Assembly: GCA_037501455.1 (NCBI GenBank)
Contig: CM074862.1
Location: 59,055,501-59,119,500, forward strand
Length of the DNA: 64,000 nt
Direction of reading: 5' to 3'
Source: Lantana camara
Lineage: Eukaryota > Streptophyta > Magnoliopsida > Lamiales > Verbenaceae
Below are positions 1 to 15,700 of this stretch, one piece after another. Below the pieces are notes generated by a model, which was not told the DNA's origin, did not search any database, and was given only the letters and a program-made list of their open reading frames with translations. How positions within the stretch are numbered: position 1 is the first letter of the stretch; each line of letters begins with the position of its first letter. A program made the position numbers and the translations under genes.

Positions 1-2794
1 AAAAGAATACGAATATTTACCTTGATATCGTTCGAAATACTTATCCAAAGTTTGATTAAATATATATAATTACCAATTATTAATATAATAATAGCCATTA
101 GTTTATTAAATTCACTAATAATGCATATAACTATCATAGATTTTAATTAAATTCAACAAATCGTTAAATAGTCTATAATATTAAAAATAGTTATGGCAAA
201 TTCCGAGGGAATTCCATTTTCCCTCGGAACTCCCTCGGAATATTCATAAAATAAAATAAAAAAAAAGGAAATCATACTTTAGAATATCAATTTAATAACA
301 TGAAACTTTAATTATTAATGAAATGAATAAGAAAAAATTGATGTCACAGAAATATATTAAATACGAAGTGGAAATTCAATTTCAATTGAAAAGAATACGA
401 ATATTTACATTGATATCGTTCGAAATACTTATCCAAAGTTTAATTACATATATGTAATTACCAATTATTAATATAATAACAACCATTAGTTTATTAAATT
501 CACTAATAATGCATATATTTATCATGGATTGTAATTAAATTCAACAAATCGTTAAATAGTCAATAATATTAAAAATAGTTATGGCAAAATTCCGAGGGAA
601 TTCCGAGGGAATTCCATTTTCCCTCGGAAATCCCTCCGAATTTCCTCGGAATTTTCATAAAATAAAATATAAAAAAAAAAGGAAATCAAACTTTAGAATA
701 TCAATTTAATAACATAAAACTTTATTTATTAATGAAATGAATAAGAAAAAATTGATATCACACAAATATATTATATACGAAGTAGAAATTCAATTTCAAT
801 TGAAAAGAATACGAATATTTACATTGATATCGTTCGAAATACTTATCCAAAGTTTGATTACATATATATAATTACAAATTATTAATATAATAACAACCAT
901 TAGTTTATTAAATTCACTAATAATGCATATAATTATCATGGATTGTAATCAAATTCAACAAATCGTTAAATAGTCTATAATATTAAAAATAGTTATGGTA
1001 AAATTCCGAGGGAATTCCGAGGGATTTCCATTATCCCTAGGAAATCCCTCGGAATTCCCTCGGAATTTTCATAAAATAAAATATATAAAAAAAAGGAAAT
1101 CATACTTTAGAATATCAATTTAATAACATGAAACTTTATTTATTAATGAAATGAATAAGAAAAAATTGATGTCACACAAATATATTAAATACGAAGTAGA
1201 AATTCAATTTCAATTGAAAAGAATACGAATATTTACATTGATATCGTTCGAAATACTTATCCAAAGTTTGATTACATATAAATAATTACCAATTATTAAT
1301 ATAATAATAACCATTAGTTTATTAAATTCACTAATAATGCATAAAACTATCATAGATTTTAATTAAATTCAACAAATCGTTAAATAGTCTATAATATTAA
1401 AAATAGTTATGGCAATTCCGAGGGATTCCGAGGGAATTCCATTTTCCCTCGGAACTCCCTCGGAATTTTCATAAAATAAAATATAAAAAAAAAGGAAATC
1501 ATACTTTAGAATATCAATTTAATAACATGAAACTTTATTTATTAGTGAAATGAATAAGAAAAAATTGATGCAACACAAATATATTAAATACGAAGTAGAA
1601 ATTCAATTTCAATTAAAAAGAATACGAATATTTACCTTGATATCGTTCGAAATACTTATCCAAAGTTTGATTACATATATATAATTACCAATTATTAATA
1701 TAATAATAACCATTAGTTTATTAAATTCACTAATAATGCATACAACTATCATAGATTTTAATTAAATTCAACAAATCATTAAATAGTCTATAATATTAAA
1801 AATAGTTATGGCAATTCCGAGGGATTCCGAGGGAATTCCATTTTCCCTCGGAACTCCCTCGGAATTTTCATAAAGTAAAATATAAAAAAAAAAGGAAATC
1901 ATACTTTAGAATATCAATTGAATAACATGAAACTTTATTTATTAATGAAATGAATAAGAAAAAATTGATGTCACACAAATACATTAAATACGAAGTAGAA
2001 ATTCAATTTCAATCGAAAAGAATACGAATATTTACATTGATATCGTTCGAAATACTTATCCAATGTTTAATTACATATATGTAATTACCAATTATTAATA
2101 TAATAACAACCATTAGTTTATTAAATTCACTAATAATGCATATAATTATCATGGATTGTAATTAAATTCAACAAATCGTTAAATAGTCTACAATATATTA
2201 AAAATAGTTATGGCAAATTCCGAGGGAATTCCATTTTCCCTCGGAATTTCCTTAGAATTTTCATAAAATAATATATAAAAAAAAAAGGAAATCATACTTT
2301 AGAATATCAATTTAATAACATGAAACTTTATTTATTAATGACATGAATAAGAAAAAATTGATGTCACACAAATATATTAAATACGAAGTAGAAATTCAAT
2401 TTCAATTAAAAAGAATACGGATATTTACCTTGATATCGTTCGAAATACTTATCATAAGTTTGATTACATATATATAATTACCAATTATTAATATAATAAT
2501 AACCATTAGTTTATTAAATTCACTAATAATGCATATAACTATCATAGATTTTAATTAAATTCAATAAATCGTTAAATAGTCTATAATATTAAAAATAGTT
2601 ATGGCAAATTCCGAGGGAATTCCATTTTCCCTCGGAACTCCCTCGGAATTTTCATAAAATAAAATATAAAAAAAAGGAAATCATACTTTAGAATATCAAT
2701 TTAATAACAAGAAATTTTATTTAATAATGAAATGAATAAGAAAAAATTGATGTCACAGAAATATATTAAATACGAAGTAGAAATTCAATTTCAA

Positions 2795-5700
2795 TAGAAA
2801 AGAATACGAATATTTACATTGATATTGTTCGAAATACTTATCCAAAGTTTGATTACACATATATAATTACCAATTATTAATATAATAACAACCATTAGTT
2901 TATTAAATTCACTAATAATGCATATAATTATCATGGATTGTAATCAAATTCAACAAATCGTTAAATAGTCTATAATATTAAAAATAGTTATGGCAAAATT
3001 CCGAGGGAATTCCATTTTCCCTCGGAAATCCCTCGAAATTTTCATAATATAAAATATATAAAAAAAAGGAAATCATACTTTAGAATATCAATTTAATCAC
3101 ATGAAACTTTATTTATTAATGAAATGAATAAGAAAAAATTGATGTCACAGAAATATATTAGATACGAAGTAGAAATTCAATTTCAATTGAAAAGAATACG
3201 AATATTTACATTGATATCGTTCGAAATACTTATCCAAAGTTTAATTACATATATGTAATTACCAATTATTAATATAATAACAACAATTAGTTTGTTAAAT
3301 TTACTAATAATGCATATAATTATCATGGATTGTAATTAAATTCAACAAATCGTTAAATAGTCTATAATATTAAAAATAGTTTTGGCAAATTCCGAGGGAA
3401 TTCCGAGGGAATTCCATTTTCCCTCGGAATTTCCTCGGAATTTTCATAAAATAATATATTAAAAAAAAAGGAAATCATACTTTAGAATATCAATTTAATA
3501 ACATGAAACTTTATTTATTAATGAAATGAATAAGAAAAAATTGATGTCACACAAATATATTAAATACGAAGTAGAAATTCAATTTCAATTAAAAAGAATA
3601 CGAATATTTACCTTGATATCGTTCGAAATACTTATCCAAAGTTTGATTACATATATATAATTACCAATTATGAATATAATAATAACCATTAGTTTATTAA
3701 ATTCACTAATAATGCATATAACTATCATAGATTTTAATTAAATTCAACAAATCGTTAAATAGTCTATAATATTAAAAATAGTTATGGCAAATTCCGAGGG
3801 AATTCCGAGGGAATTCCATTTTCCCTCGGAACTCCCTCGGAATTTTCATAAAATAAAATAAAAAAAAAGGAAATCATACTTTAGAATATCAATTTAATAA
3901 CATGAAACTTTATTTATTAATGAAATGAATAAGAAAAAATTGATGTCACAGAAATATATTAAATACGAAGTGGAAATTCAATTTCAATTGAAAAGAATAC
4001 GAATATTTAAATTGATATCGTTCGAAATACTTATCCAAAGTTTAATTACATAAATGTAATTACCAATTATTAATATAATAACAACCATTAGTTTATTAAA
4101 TTCACTAATAATGCGTATAATTATCATGGATTGTAATTAAATTCAACAAATCGTTAAATAGTCTATAATATTAAAAATAGTTATGGCAAATTCCGAGGGA
4201 ATTCCGAGGGAATTCCATTTTCCCTCGGAATTTTCATAAAGTAAAATATAAAAAAAAAGGAAATCATACTTTAGAATATCAATTGAATAACATGAAACTT
4301 TATTTATTAATGAAATGAATAAGAAAAAATTGATGTCACACAAATATATTAAATACGAAGTAGAAATTCAATTTCAATTAAAAAGAATACGAATATTTAC
4401 CTTGATATCGTTCGAAATACTTATCCAAAGTTTGATTACATATATATAATTACCAATTATTAATATAATAACGACCATTAGTTTATTAAATTCACTAATA
4501 ATGCATATATTTATCATGGATTGTAATTAAATTCAACAAATCGTTAAATAGTCTACAATATGAAAAATAGTTATGGCAAAATTCCGAGGGAATTCCATTT
4601 TCCCTCGCAAATCCCTTGGAATTCCCTCGAAATTTTCATAAAATAAAATATATAAAAAAAAGGAAATCATACTTTAGAATATCAATTTAATAACATGAAA
4701 CTTTATTTATTAATGAAATGAATAAGAAAAAATTGATGTCACAGAAATATATTAAATACGAAGTAGAAATTCAATTTCAATAGAAAAGAATACGAATATT
4801 TACATTGATATTGTTCGAAATACTTATCCAAAGTTTGATTACACATATATAATTACCAATTATTAATATAATAACAACCATTAGTTTATTAAATTCACTA
4901 ATAATGCATATAATTATCATGGATTGTAATCAAATTCAACAAATCGTTAAATAGTCTATAATATTAAAAATAGTTATGGCAAAATTCCGAGGGAATTCCA
5001 TTTTCCCTCGGAAATCCCTCGAAATTTTCATAATATAAAATATATAAAAAAAAGGAAATCATACTTTAGAATATCAATTTAATCACATGAAACTTTATTT
5101 ATTAATGAAATGAATAAGAAAAAATTGATGTCACAGAAATATATTAGATACGAAGTAGAAATTCAATTTCAATTGAAAAGAATACGAATATTTACATTGA
5201 TATCGTTCGAAATACTTATCCAAAGTTTAATTACATATATGTAATTACCAATTATTAATATAATAACAACAATTAGTTTGTTAAATTTACTAATAATGCA
5301 TATAATTATCATGGATTGTAATTAAATTCAACAAATCGTTAAATAGTCTATAATATTAAAAATAGTTTTGGCAAATTCCGAGGGAATTCCGAGGGAATTC
5401 CATTTTCCCTCGGAATTTCCTCGGAATTTTCATAAAATAATATATTAAAAAAAAAGGAAATCATACTTTAGAATATCAATTTAATAACATGAAACTTTAT
5501 TTATTAATGAAATGAATAAGAAAAAATTGATGTCACACAAATATATTAAATACGAAGTAGAAATTCAATTTCAATTAAAAAGAATACGAATATTTACCTT
5601 GATATCGTTCGAAATACTTATCCAAAGTTTGATTACATATATATAATTACCAATTATGAATATAATAATAACCATTAGTTTATTAAATTCACTAATAATG

Positions 5701-8700
5701 CATATAACTATCATAGATTTTAATTAAATTCAACAAATCGTTAAATAGTCTATAATATTAAAAATAGTTATGGCAAATTCCGAGGGAATTCCGAGGGAAT
5801 TCCATTTTCCCTCGGAACTCCCTCGGAATTTTCATAAAATAAAATAAAAAAAAAGGAAATCATACTTTAGAATATCAATTTAATAACATGAAACTTTATT
5901 TATTAATGAAATGAATAAGAAAAAATTGATGTCACAGAAATATATTAAATACGAAGTGGAAATTCAATTTCAATTGAAAAGAATACGAATATTTAAATTG
6001 ATATCGTTCGAAATACTTATCCAAAGTTTAATTACATAAATGTAATTACCAATTATTAATATAATAACAACCATTAGTTTATTAAATTCACTAATAATGC
6101 GTATAATTATCATGGATTGTAATTAAATTCAACAAATCGTTAAATAGTCTATAATATTAAAAATAGTTATGGCAAATTCCGAGGGAATTCCGAGGGAATT
6201 CCATTTTCCCTCGGAATTTTCATAAAGTAAAATATAAAAAAAAAGGAAATCATACTTTAGAATATCAATTGAATAACATGAAACTTTATTTATTAATGAA
6301 ATGAATAAGAAAAAATTGATGTCACACAAATACATTAAATACGAAGTAGAAATTCAATTTCAATCGAAAAGAATACGAATATTTACATTGATATCGTTCG
6401 AAATACTTATCCAATGTTTAATTACATATATGTAATTACCAATTATTAATATAATAACAACCATTAGTTTATTAAATTCACTAATAATGCATATAATTAT
6501 CATGGATTGTAATTAAATTCAACAAATCGTTAAATAGTCTACAATATATTAAAAATAGTTATGGCAAATTCCGAGGGAATTCCATTTTCCCTCGGAATTT
6601 CCTTAGAATTTTCATAAAATAATATATAAAAAAAAAAGGAAATCATACTTTAGAATATCAATTTAATAACATGAAACTTTATTTATTAATGACATGAATA
6701 AGAAAAAATTGATGTCACACAAATATATTAAATACGAAGTAGAAATTCAATTTCAATTAAAAAGAATACGGATATTTACCTTGATATCGTTCGAAATACT
6801 TATCATAAGTTTGATTACATATATATAATTACCAATTATTAATATAATAATAACCATTAGTTTATTAAATTCACTAATAATGCATATAACTATCATAGAT
6901 TTTAATTAAATTCAATAAATCGTTAAATAGTCTATAATATTAAAAATAGTTATGGCAAATTCCGAGGGAATTCCATTTTCCCTCGGAACTCCCTCGGAAT
7001 TTTCATAAAATAAAATATAAAAAAAAGGAAATCATACTTTAGAATATCAATTTAATAACAAGAAATTTTATTTAATAATGAAATGAATAAGAAAAAATTG
7101 ATGTCACAGAAATATATTAAATACGAAGTAGAAATTCAATTTCAATAGAAAAGAATACGAATATTTACATTGATATTGTTCGAAATACTTATCCAAAGTT
7201 TGATTACACATATATAATTACCAATTATTAATATAATAACAACCATTAGTTTATTAAATTCACTAATAATGCATATAATTATCATGGATTGTAATCAAAT
7301 TCAACAAATCGTTAAATAGTCTATAATATTAAAAATAGTTATGGCAAAATTCCGAGGGAATTCCATTTTCCCTCGGAAATCCCTCGAAATTTTCATAATA
7401 TAAAATATATAAAAAAAAGGAAATCATACTTTAGAATATCAATTTAATCACATGAAACTTTATTTATTAATGAAATGAATAAGAAAAAATTGATGTCACA
7501 GAAATATATTAGATACGAAGTAGAAATTCAATTTCAATTGAAAAGAATACGAATATTTACATTGATATCGTTCGAAATACTTATCCAAAGTTTAATTACA
7601 TATATGTAATTACCAATTATTAATATAATAACAACAATTAGTTTGTTAAATTTACTAATAATGCATATAATTATCATGGATTGTAATTAAATTCAACAAA
7701 TCGTTAAATAGTCTATAATATTAAAAATAGTTTTGGCAAATTCCGAGGGAATTCCGAGGGAATTCCATTTTCCCTCGGAATTTCCTCGGAATTTTCATAA
7801 AATAATATATTAAAAAAAAAGGAAATCATACTTTAGAATATCAATTTAATAACATGAAACTTTATTTATTAATGAAATGAATAAGAAAAAATTGATGTCA
7901 CACAAATATATTAAATACGAAGTAGAAATTCAATTTCAATTAAAAAGAATACGAATATTTACCTTGATATCGTTCGAAATACTTATCCAAAGTTTGATTA
8001 CATATATATAATTACCAATTATGAATATAATAATAACCATTAGTTTATTAAATTCACTATAATGCATATAACTATCATAGATTTTAATTAAATTCAACAA
8101 ATCGTTAAATAGTCTATAATATTAAAAATAGTTATGGCAAATTCCGAGGGAATTCCGAGGGAATTCCATTTTCCCTCGGAACTCCCTCGGAATTTTCATA
8201 AAATAAAATAAAAAAAAAGGAAATCATACTTTAGAATATCAATTTAATAACATGAAACTTTATTTATTAATGAAATGAATAAGAAAAAATTGATGTCACA
8301 GAAATATATTAAATACGAAGTGGAAATTCAATTTCAATTGAAAAGAATACGAATATTTAAATTGATATCGTTCGAAATACTTATCCAAAGTTTAATTACA
8401 TAAATGTAATTACCAATTATTAATATAATAACAACCATTAGTTTATTAAATTCACTAATAATGCGTATAATTATCATGGATTGTAATTAAATTCAACAAA
8501 TCGTTAAATAGTCTATAATATTAAAAATAGTTATGGCAAATTCCGAGGGAATTCCGAGGGAATTCCATTTTCCCTCGGAATTTTCATAAAGTAAAATATA
8601 AAAAAAAAGGAAATCATACTTTAGAATATCAATTGAATAACATGAAACTTTATTTATTAATGAAATGAATAAGAAAAAATTGATGTCACACAAATATATT

Positions 8701-9083
8701 AAATACGAAGTAGAAATTCAATTTCAATTAAAAAGAATACGAATATTTACCTTGATATCGTTCGAAATACTTATCCAAAGTTTGATTACATATATATAAT
8801 TACCAATTATTAATATAATAACGACCATTAGTTTATTAAATTCACTAATAATGCATATATTTATCATGGATTGTAATTAAATTCAACAAATCGTTAAATA
8901 GTCTATAATATTAAAAATAGTTATGGCAAATTCCGAGGGAATTCCGAGGGAATTCCATTTTCCCTCGGAATTTTCATAAAGTAAAATATAAAAAAAAAGG
9001 AAATCATACTTTAGAATATCAATTGAATAACATGAAACTTTATTTATTAATGAAATGAATAAGAAAAAATTGATGTCACACAA
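2795..9083. repeat. Higher-order duplicated blocks, left half of the satellite
   Basis: Private variants recur in the same order at fixed offsets. The variant TTCAATAGAAAAG lies around 2795, 4781 and 7146 (offsets 1986 and 2365 bp, about 5 and 6 monomers). AATCGAAAAG occurs at 2011 and 6362 (offset 4351, the sum of the two). Other shared private marks are AATCACATG, ATTAGATACG, GTTTTGGCAA and ATGCGTATAA. A single monomer is also duplicated (8493-8693 and 8883-9083, offset 390). The blocks look nearly identical, which fits recent unequal exchange. Confidence 0.88.
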
Positions 9084-9744
9084 ATATATTAAATACGAAG
9101 TAGAAATTCAATTTCAATTAAAAAGAATACGAATATTTACCTTGATATCGTTCGAAATACTTATCCAAAGTTTGATTACATATATATAATTACCAATTAT
9201 TAATATAATAACGACCATTAGTTTATTAAATTCACTAATAATGCATATATTTATCATGGATTGTAATTAAATTCAACAAATCGTTAAATAGTAAATAATA
9301 TTAAAAATAGTTATGGCAAAATTCCGAGGGAATTCCATTTTCCCTCGGAAATCCCTCCGAATTTCCTCGGAATTTTCATAAAATAAAATATAAAAAAAAA
9401 AGGAAATCAAACTTTAGAATATCAATTTAATAACATGAAACTTTATTTATTAATGAAATGAATAAGAAAAAATTGATATCACACAAATATATTATATACG
9501 AAGTAGAAATTCAATTTCAATTGAAAAGAATACGAATATTTACATTGATATCGTTCGAAATACTTATCCAAAGTTTGATTACATATATATAATTACCAAT
9601 TATTAATATAATAACAACCATTAGTTCATTAAATTCACTAATAATGCATATAATTATCATGGATTGTAATCAAATTCAACAAATCGTTAAATAGTCTATA
9701 ATATTAAAAATAGTTATGGTAAAATTCCGAGGGAATTCCGAGGG

Positions 9745-12700
9745 ATTTCCATTATCCCTCGGAAATCCCTCGGAATTCCCTCGGAATTTTCATAAAATAA
9801 AATATATAAAAAAAAGGAAATAATACTTTAGAATATCAATTTAATAACATGAAACTTTATTTATTAATGAAATGAATAAGAAAAAATTGATGTCACACAA
9901 ATATATTAAATACGGAGTAGAAATTCAATTTCAATTGAAAAGAATACGAATATTTACATTGATATCGTTCGAAATACTTATCCAAAGTTTGATTACATAT
10001 ATATAATTACCTATTATTAATATAATAACAACCATTAGTTTATTAAATTCACTAATAATGCATATAATTATCATGGATTGTAATTAAATTCAACAAATCG
10101 TTAAATAGTCTATAATATGAAAAATAGTTATGGCAAAATTCCGAGGGAATTCCATTTTCCCTCGCAAATCCCTTGGAATTCCCTCGAAATTTTCATAAAA
10201 TAAAATATATAAAAAAAAGGAAATCATACTTTAGAATATCAATTTAATAACATGAAACTTTATTTATTAATGAAATGAATAAGAAAAAATTGATGTCACA
10301 CAAATATATTAAATACGAAGTAGAAATTCAATTTCAATTAAAAAGAATACGAATGTTTACCTTGATATCGTTCGAAATACTTATCCAAAGTTTGATTGCA
10401 TATATATAATTACCAATTATTAATATAATAACAACCATTTGTTTATTAAATTCACTAATAATGCATATAATTATCATGGATTGTAATTAAATTCAACGAA
10501 TCATTAAATAGTCTATAATATTAAAAATAGTTATGGCAAAATTCCGAGGGAATTCCGAGGGAATTCCATTTTCCCTCGGAAATCCCTCCGAATTTCCTCG
10601 GAATTTTCATAAAATAAAATATAAAAAAAAAAGGAAATCAAACTTTAGAATATCAATTTAATAACATGAAACTTTATTTATTAATGAAATGAATAAGAAA
10701 AAAATGATATCACACAAATATATTATATACGAAGTAGAAATTCAATTTCAATTGAAAAGAATACGAATATTTACATTGATATCGTTCGAAATACTTATCC
10801 AAAGTTTGATTACATATATATAATTACCAATTATTAATATAATAACAACCATTAGTTTATTAAATTCACTAATAATGCATATAATTATCATGGATTGTAA
10901 TCAAATTCAACAAATCGTTAAATAGTCTATAATATTAAAAATAGTTATGGCAAAATTTCGAGGGAATTCCGAGGGATTTCCGAGGGATAATGGAATTCCC
11001 TCGGAATTCCCTCTGAATTTTCATAAAATAAAATATATAAAAAAAAGGAAATCATACTTTAGAATATCAATTTAATAACATGAAACTTTATTTATTAATG
11101 AAATGAATAAGAAAAAATTGATGTCACACAAATATATTAAATACGAAGTAGAAATTCAATTTCAATTGAAAAGAATACGAATATTTACATTGATATCGTT
11201 CGAAATACTTATCCAAAGTTTGATTACATATATATAATTACCTATTATTAATATAATAACAACCATTAGTTTATTAAATTCACTAATAATGCATATAATT
11301 ATCATGGATTGTAATTAAATTCAACAAATCGTTAAATAGTCTATAATATGAAAAATAGTTATGGCAAAATTCCGAGGGAATTCCGAGGGAATTCCATTTT
11401 CCCTCGCAAATCCCTTGGAATTCCCTCGAAATTTTCATAAAATAAAATATATAAAAAAAGGAAATCATACTTTAGAATATCAATTTGATAACATGAAACT
11501 TTATTTATTAATGAAATGAATAAGAAAAAATTGATGTCACACAAATATATTAAATACGAAGTAGAAATTCAATTTCAATTAAAAAGAATACCAATATTTA
11601 CCTTGATATCGTTCGAAATACTTATCCAAAGTTTGATTACATATATATAATTACCAATTATGAATATAATAATAACCATTAGTTTATTAAATTCACTAAT
11701 AATGCATATAACTATCATAGATTTTAATTAAATTCAACAAATCGTTAAATAGTCTATAATATTAAAAATAGTTATGGCAAATTCCGAGGGAATTCCGAGG
11801 GAATTCCATTTTCCCTCGGAACTCCCTCGGAATTTTCATAAAATAAAATAAAAAAAAAGGAAATCATACTTTAGAATATCAATTTAATAACATGAAACTT
11901 TATTTATTAATGAAATGAATAAGAAAAAATTGATGTCACAGAAATATATTAAATACGAAGTGGAAATTCAATTTCAATTGAAAAGAATACGAATATTTAA
12001 ATTGATATCGTTCGAAATACTTATCCAAAGTTTAATTACATATATGTAATTACCAATTACTAATATAATAACAACCATTAGTTTATTAAATTCACTAATA
12101 ATGCGTATAATTATCATGGATTGTAATTAAATTCAACAAATCGTTAAATAGTCTATAATATTAAAAATAGTTATGGCAAATTCCGAGGGAATTCCGAGGG
12201 AATTCCATTTTCCCTCGGAATTTTCATAAAGTAAAATATAAAAAAAAAAGGAAATCATACTTTAGAATATCAATTGAATAACATGAAACTTTATTTATTA
12301 ATGAAATGAATAAGAAAAAATTGATGTCACACAAATATATTAAATACGAAGTAGAAATTCAATTTCAATTAAAAAGAATACGAATATTTACCTTGATATC
12401 GTTCGAAATACTTATCCAAAGTTTGATTACATATATATAATTACCAATTATTAATATAATAACGACCATTAGTTTATTAAATTCACTAATAATGCATATA
12501 TTTATCATGGATTGTAATTAAATTCAACAAATCGTTAAATAGTAAATAATATTAAAAATAGTTATGGCAAAATTCCGAGGGAATTCCGAGGGAATTCCAT
12601 TTTCCCTCGGAAATCCCTCCGAATTTCCTCGGAATTTTCATAAAATAAAATATAAAAAAAAAAGGAAATCAAACTTTAGAATATCAATTTAATAACATGA

Positions 12701-15700
12701 AACTTTATTTATTAATGAAATGAATAAGAAAAAATTGATATCACACAAATATATTATATACGAAGTAGAAATTCAATTTCAATTGAAAAGAATACGAATA
12801 TTTACATTGATATCGTTCGAAATACTTATCCAAAGTTTGATTACATATACATAATTACCAATTATTAATATAATAACAACCATTAGTTCATTAAATTCAC
12901 TAATAATGCATATAATTATCATGGATTGTAATCAAATTCAACAAATCGTTAAATAGTCTATAATATTAAAAATAGTTATGGTAAAATTCCGAGGGAATTC
13001 CGAGGGATTTCCGATAATGGAAATCCCTCGGAATTCCCTCGGAATTTTCATAAAATAAAATATATAAAAAAAAGGAAATAATACTTTAGAATATCAATTT
13101 AATAACATGAAACTTTATTTATTAATGAAATGAATAAGAAAAAATTGATGTCACACAAATATATTAAATACGGAGTAGAAATTCAATTTCAATTGAAAAG
13201 AATACGAATATTTACATTGATATCGTTCGAAATACTTATCCAAAGTTTGATTACATATATATAATTACCTATTATTAATATAATAACAACCATTAGTTTA
13301 TTAAATTCACTAATAATGAATATAATTATCATGGATTGTAATTAAATTCAACAAATCGTTAAATAGTCTACAATATGAAAAATAGTTATGGCAAAATTCC
13401 GAGGGAATTCCATTTTCCCTCGCAAATCCCTTGGAATTCCCTTGAAATTTTCATAAAATAAAATATATAAAAAAAAGGAAATCATACTTTAGAATATCAA
13501 TTTAATAACATGAAACTTTATTTATTAATGAAATGAATAGGAAAAAATTGATGTCACACAAATATATTAAATACGAAGTAGAAATTCAATTTCAATTAAA
13601 AAGAATACGAATATTTACCTTGATATCGTTCGAAATACTTATCCAAAGTTTGATTACATATATATAATTACCAATTATTAATATAATAACAACCATTTGT
13701 TTATTAAATTCACTAATAATGCATATAATTATCATGGATTGTAATTAAATTCAACGAATCATTAAATAGTCTATAATATTAAAAATAGTTATGGCAAAAT
13801 TCCGAGGGAATTCCGAGGGAATTCCATTTTCCCTCGGAAATCCCTCCGAATTTCCTCGGAATTTTCATAAAATAAAATATAAAAAAAAAAGGAAATCAAA
13901 CTTTAGAATATCAATTTAATAACATGAAACTTTATTTATTAATGAAATGAATAAGAAAAAATTGATATCACACAAATATATTATATACGAAGTAGAAATT
14001 CAATTTCAATTGAAAAGAATACGAATATTTACATTGATATCGTTCGAAATACTTATCCAAAGTTTGATTACATATATATAATTACCAATTATTAATATAA
14101 TAACAACCATTAGTTTATTAAATTCACTAATAATGCATATAATTATCATGGATTGTAATCAAATTCAACAAATCGTTAAATAGTCTATAATATTAAAAAT
14201 AGTTATGGCAAAATTTCGAGGGAATTCCGAGGGATTTCCGAGGGATAATGGAATTCCCTCGGAATTCCCTCGGAACTTTCATAAAATAAAATATATAAAA
14301 AAAAGGAAATCATACTTTAGAATATCAATTTAATAACATGAAACTTTATTTATTAATGAAATGAATAAGAAAAAATTGATGTCACACAAATATATTAAAT
14401 ACGAAGTAGAAATTCAATTTCAATTGAAAAGAATACGAATATTTACATTGATATCGTTCGAAATACTTATCCAAAGTTTGATTACATATATATAATTACC
14501 TATTATTAATATAATAACAACCATTAGTTTATTAAATTCACTAATAATGCATATAATTATCATGGATTGTAATTAAATTCAACAAATCGTTAAATAGTCT
14601 ATAATATGAAAAATAGTTATAGCAAAATTCTGAGGGAATTCCGAGGGAATTCCATTTTCCCTCGCAACTCCCTTGGAATTCCCTCGAAATTTTCATAAAA
14701 TAAAATATATAAAAAAAGGAAATCATACTTTAGAATATCAATTGAATAACATGAAACTTTATTTATTAATGAAATGAATAAGAAAAAATTGATGTCACAC
14801 AAATATATTAAATACGAAGTAGAAATTCAATTTCAATTAAAAAGAATACGAATATTTACCTTGATATCGTTCGAAATACTTATCCAAAGTTTGATTACAT
14901 TTATATAATTACCAATTATTAATATAATAACGACCATTAGTTTATTAAATTCACTAATAATGCATATATTTATCATGGATTGTAATTAAATTCAACAAAT
15001 CGTTAAATAGTAAATAATATTAAAAATAGTTATGGCAAAATTCCGAGGGAATTCCATTTTCCCTCGAAAATCCCTCCGAATTTCCTCGGAATTTTCATAA
15101 AATAAAATATAAAAAAAAAAGGAAATCAAACTTTAGAATATCAATTTAATAACATGAAACTTTATTTATTAATGAAATGAATAAGAAAAAATTGATATCA
15201 CACAAATATATTATATACGAAGTAGAAATTCAATTTCAATTGAAAAGAATACGAATATTTACATTGATATCGTTCGAAATACTTATCCAAAGTTTGATTA
15301 CATATATATAATTACAAATTATTAATATAATAACAACCATTAGTTCATTAAATTCACTAATAATGCATATAATTATCATGGATTGTAATCAAATTCAACA
15401 AATCGTTAAATAGTCTATAATATTAAAAATAGTTATGGTAAAATTCCGAGGGAATTCCGAGGGATTTCCATTATCCCTCGGAAATCCCTCGGAATTCCCT
15501 CGGAATTTTCATAAAATAAAATATATAAAAAAAAGGAAATAATACTTTAGAATATCAATTTAATAACATGAAACTTTATTTATTAATGAAATGAATAAGA
15601 AAAAATTGATGTCACACAAATATATTAAATACGGAGTAGAAATTCAATTTCAATTGAAAAGAATACGAATATTTACATTGATATCGTTCGAAATACTTAT

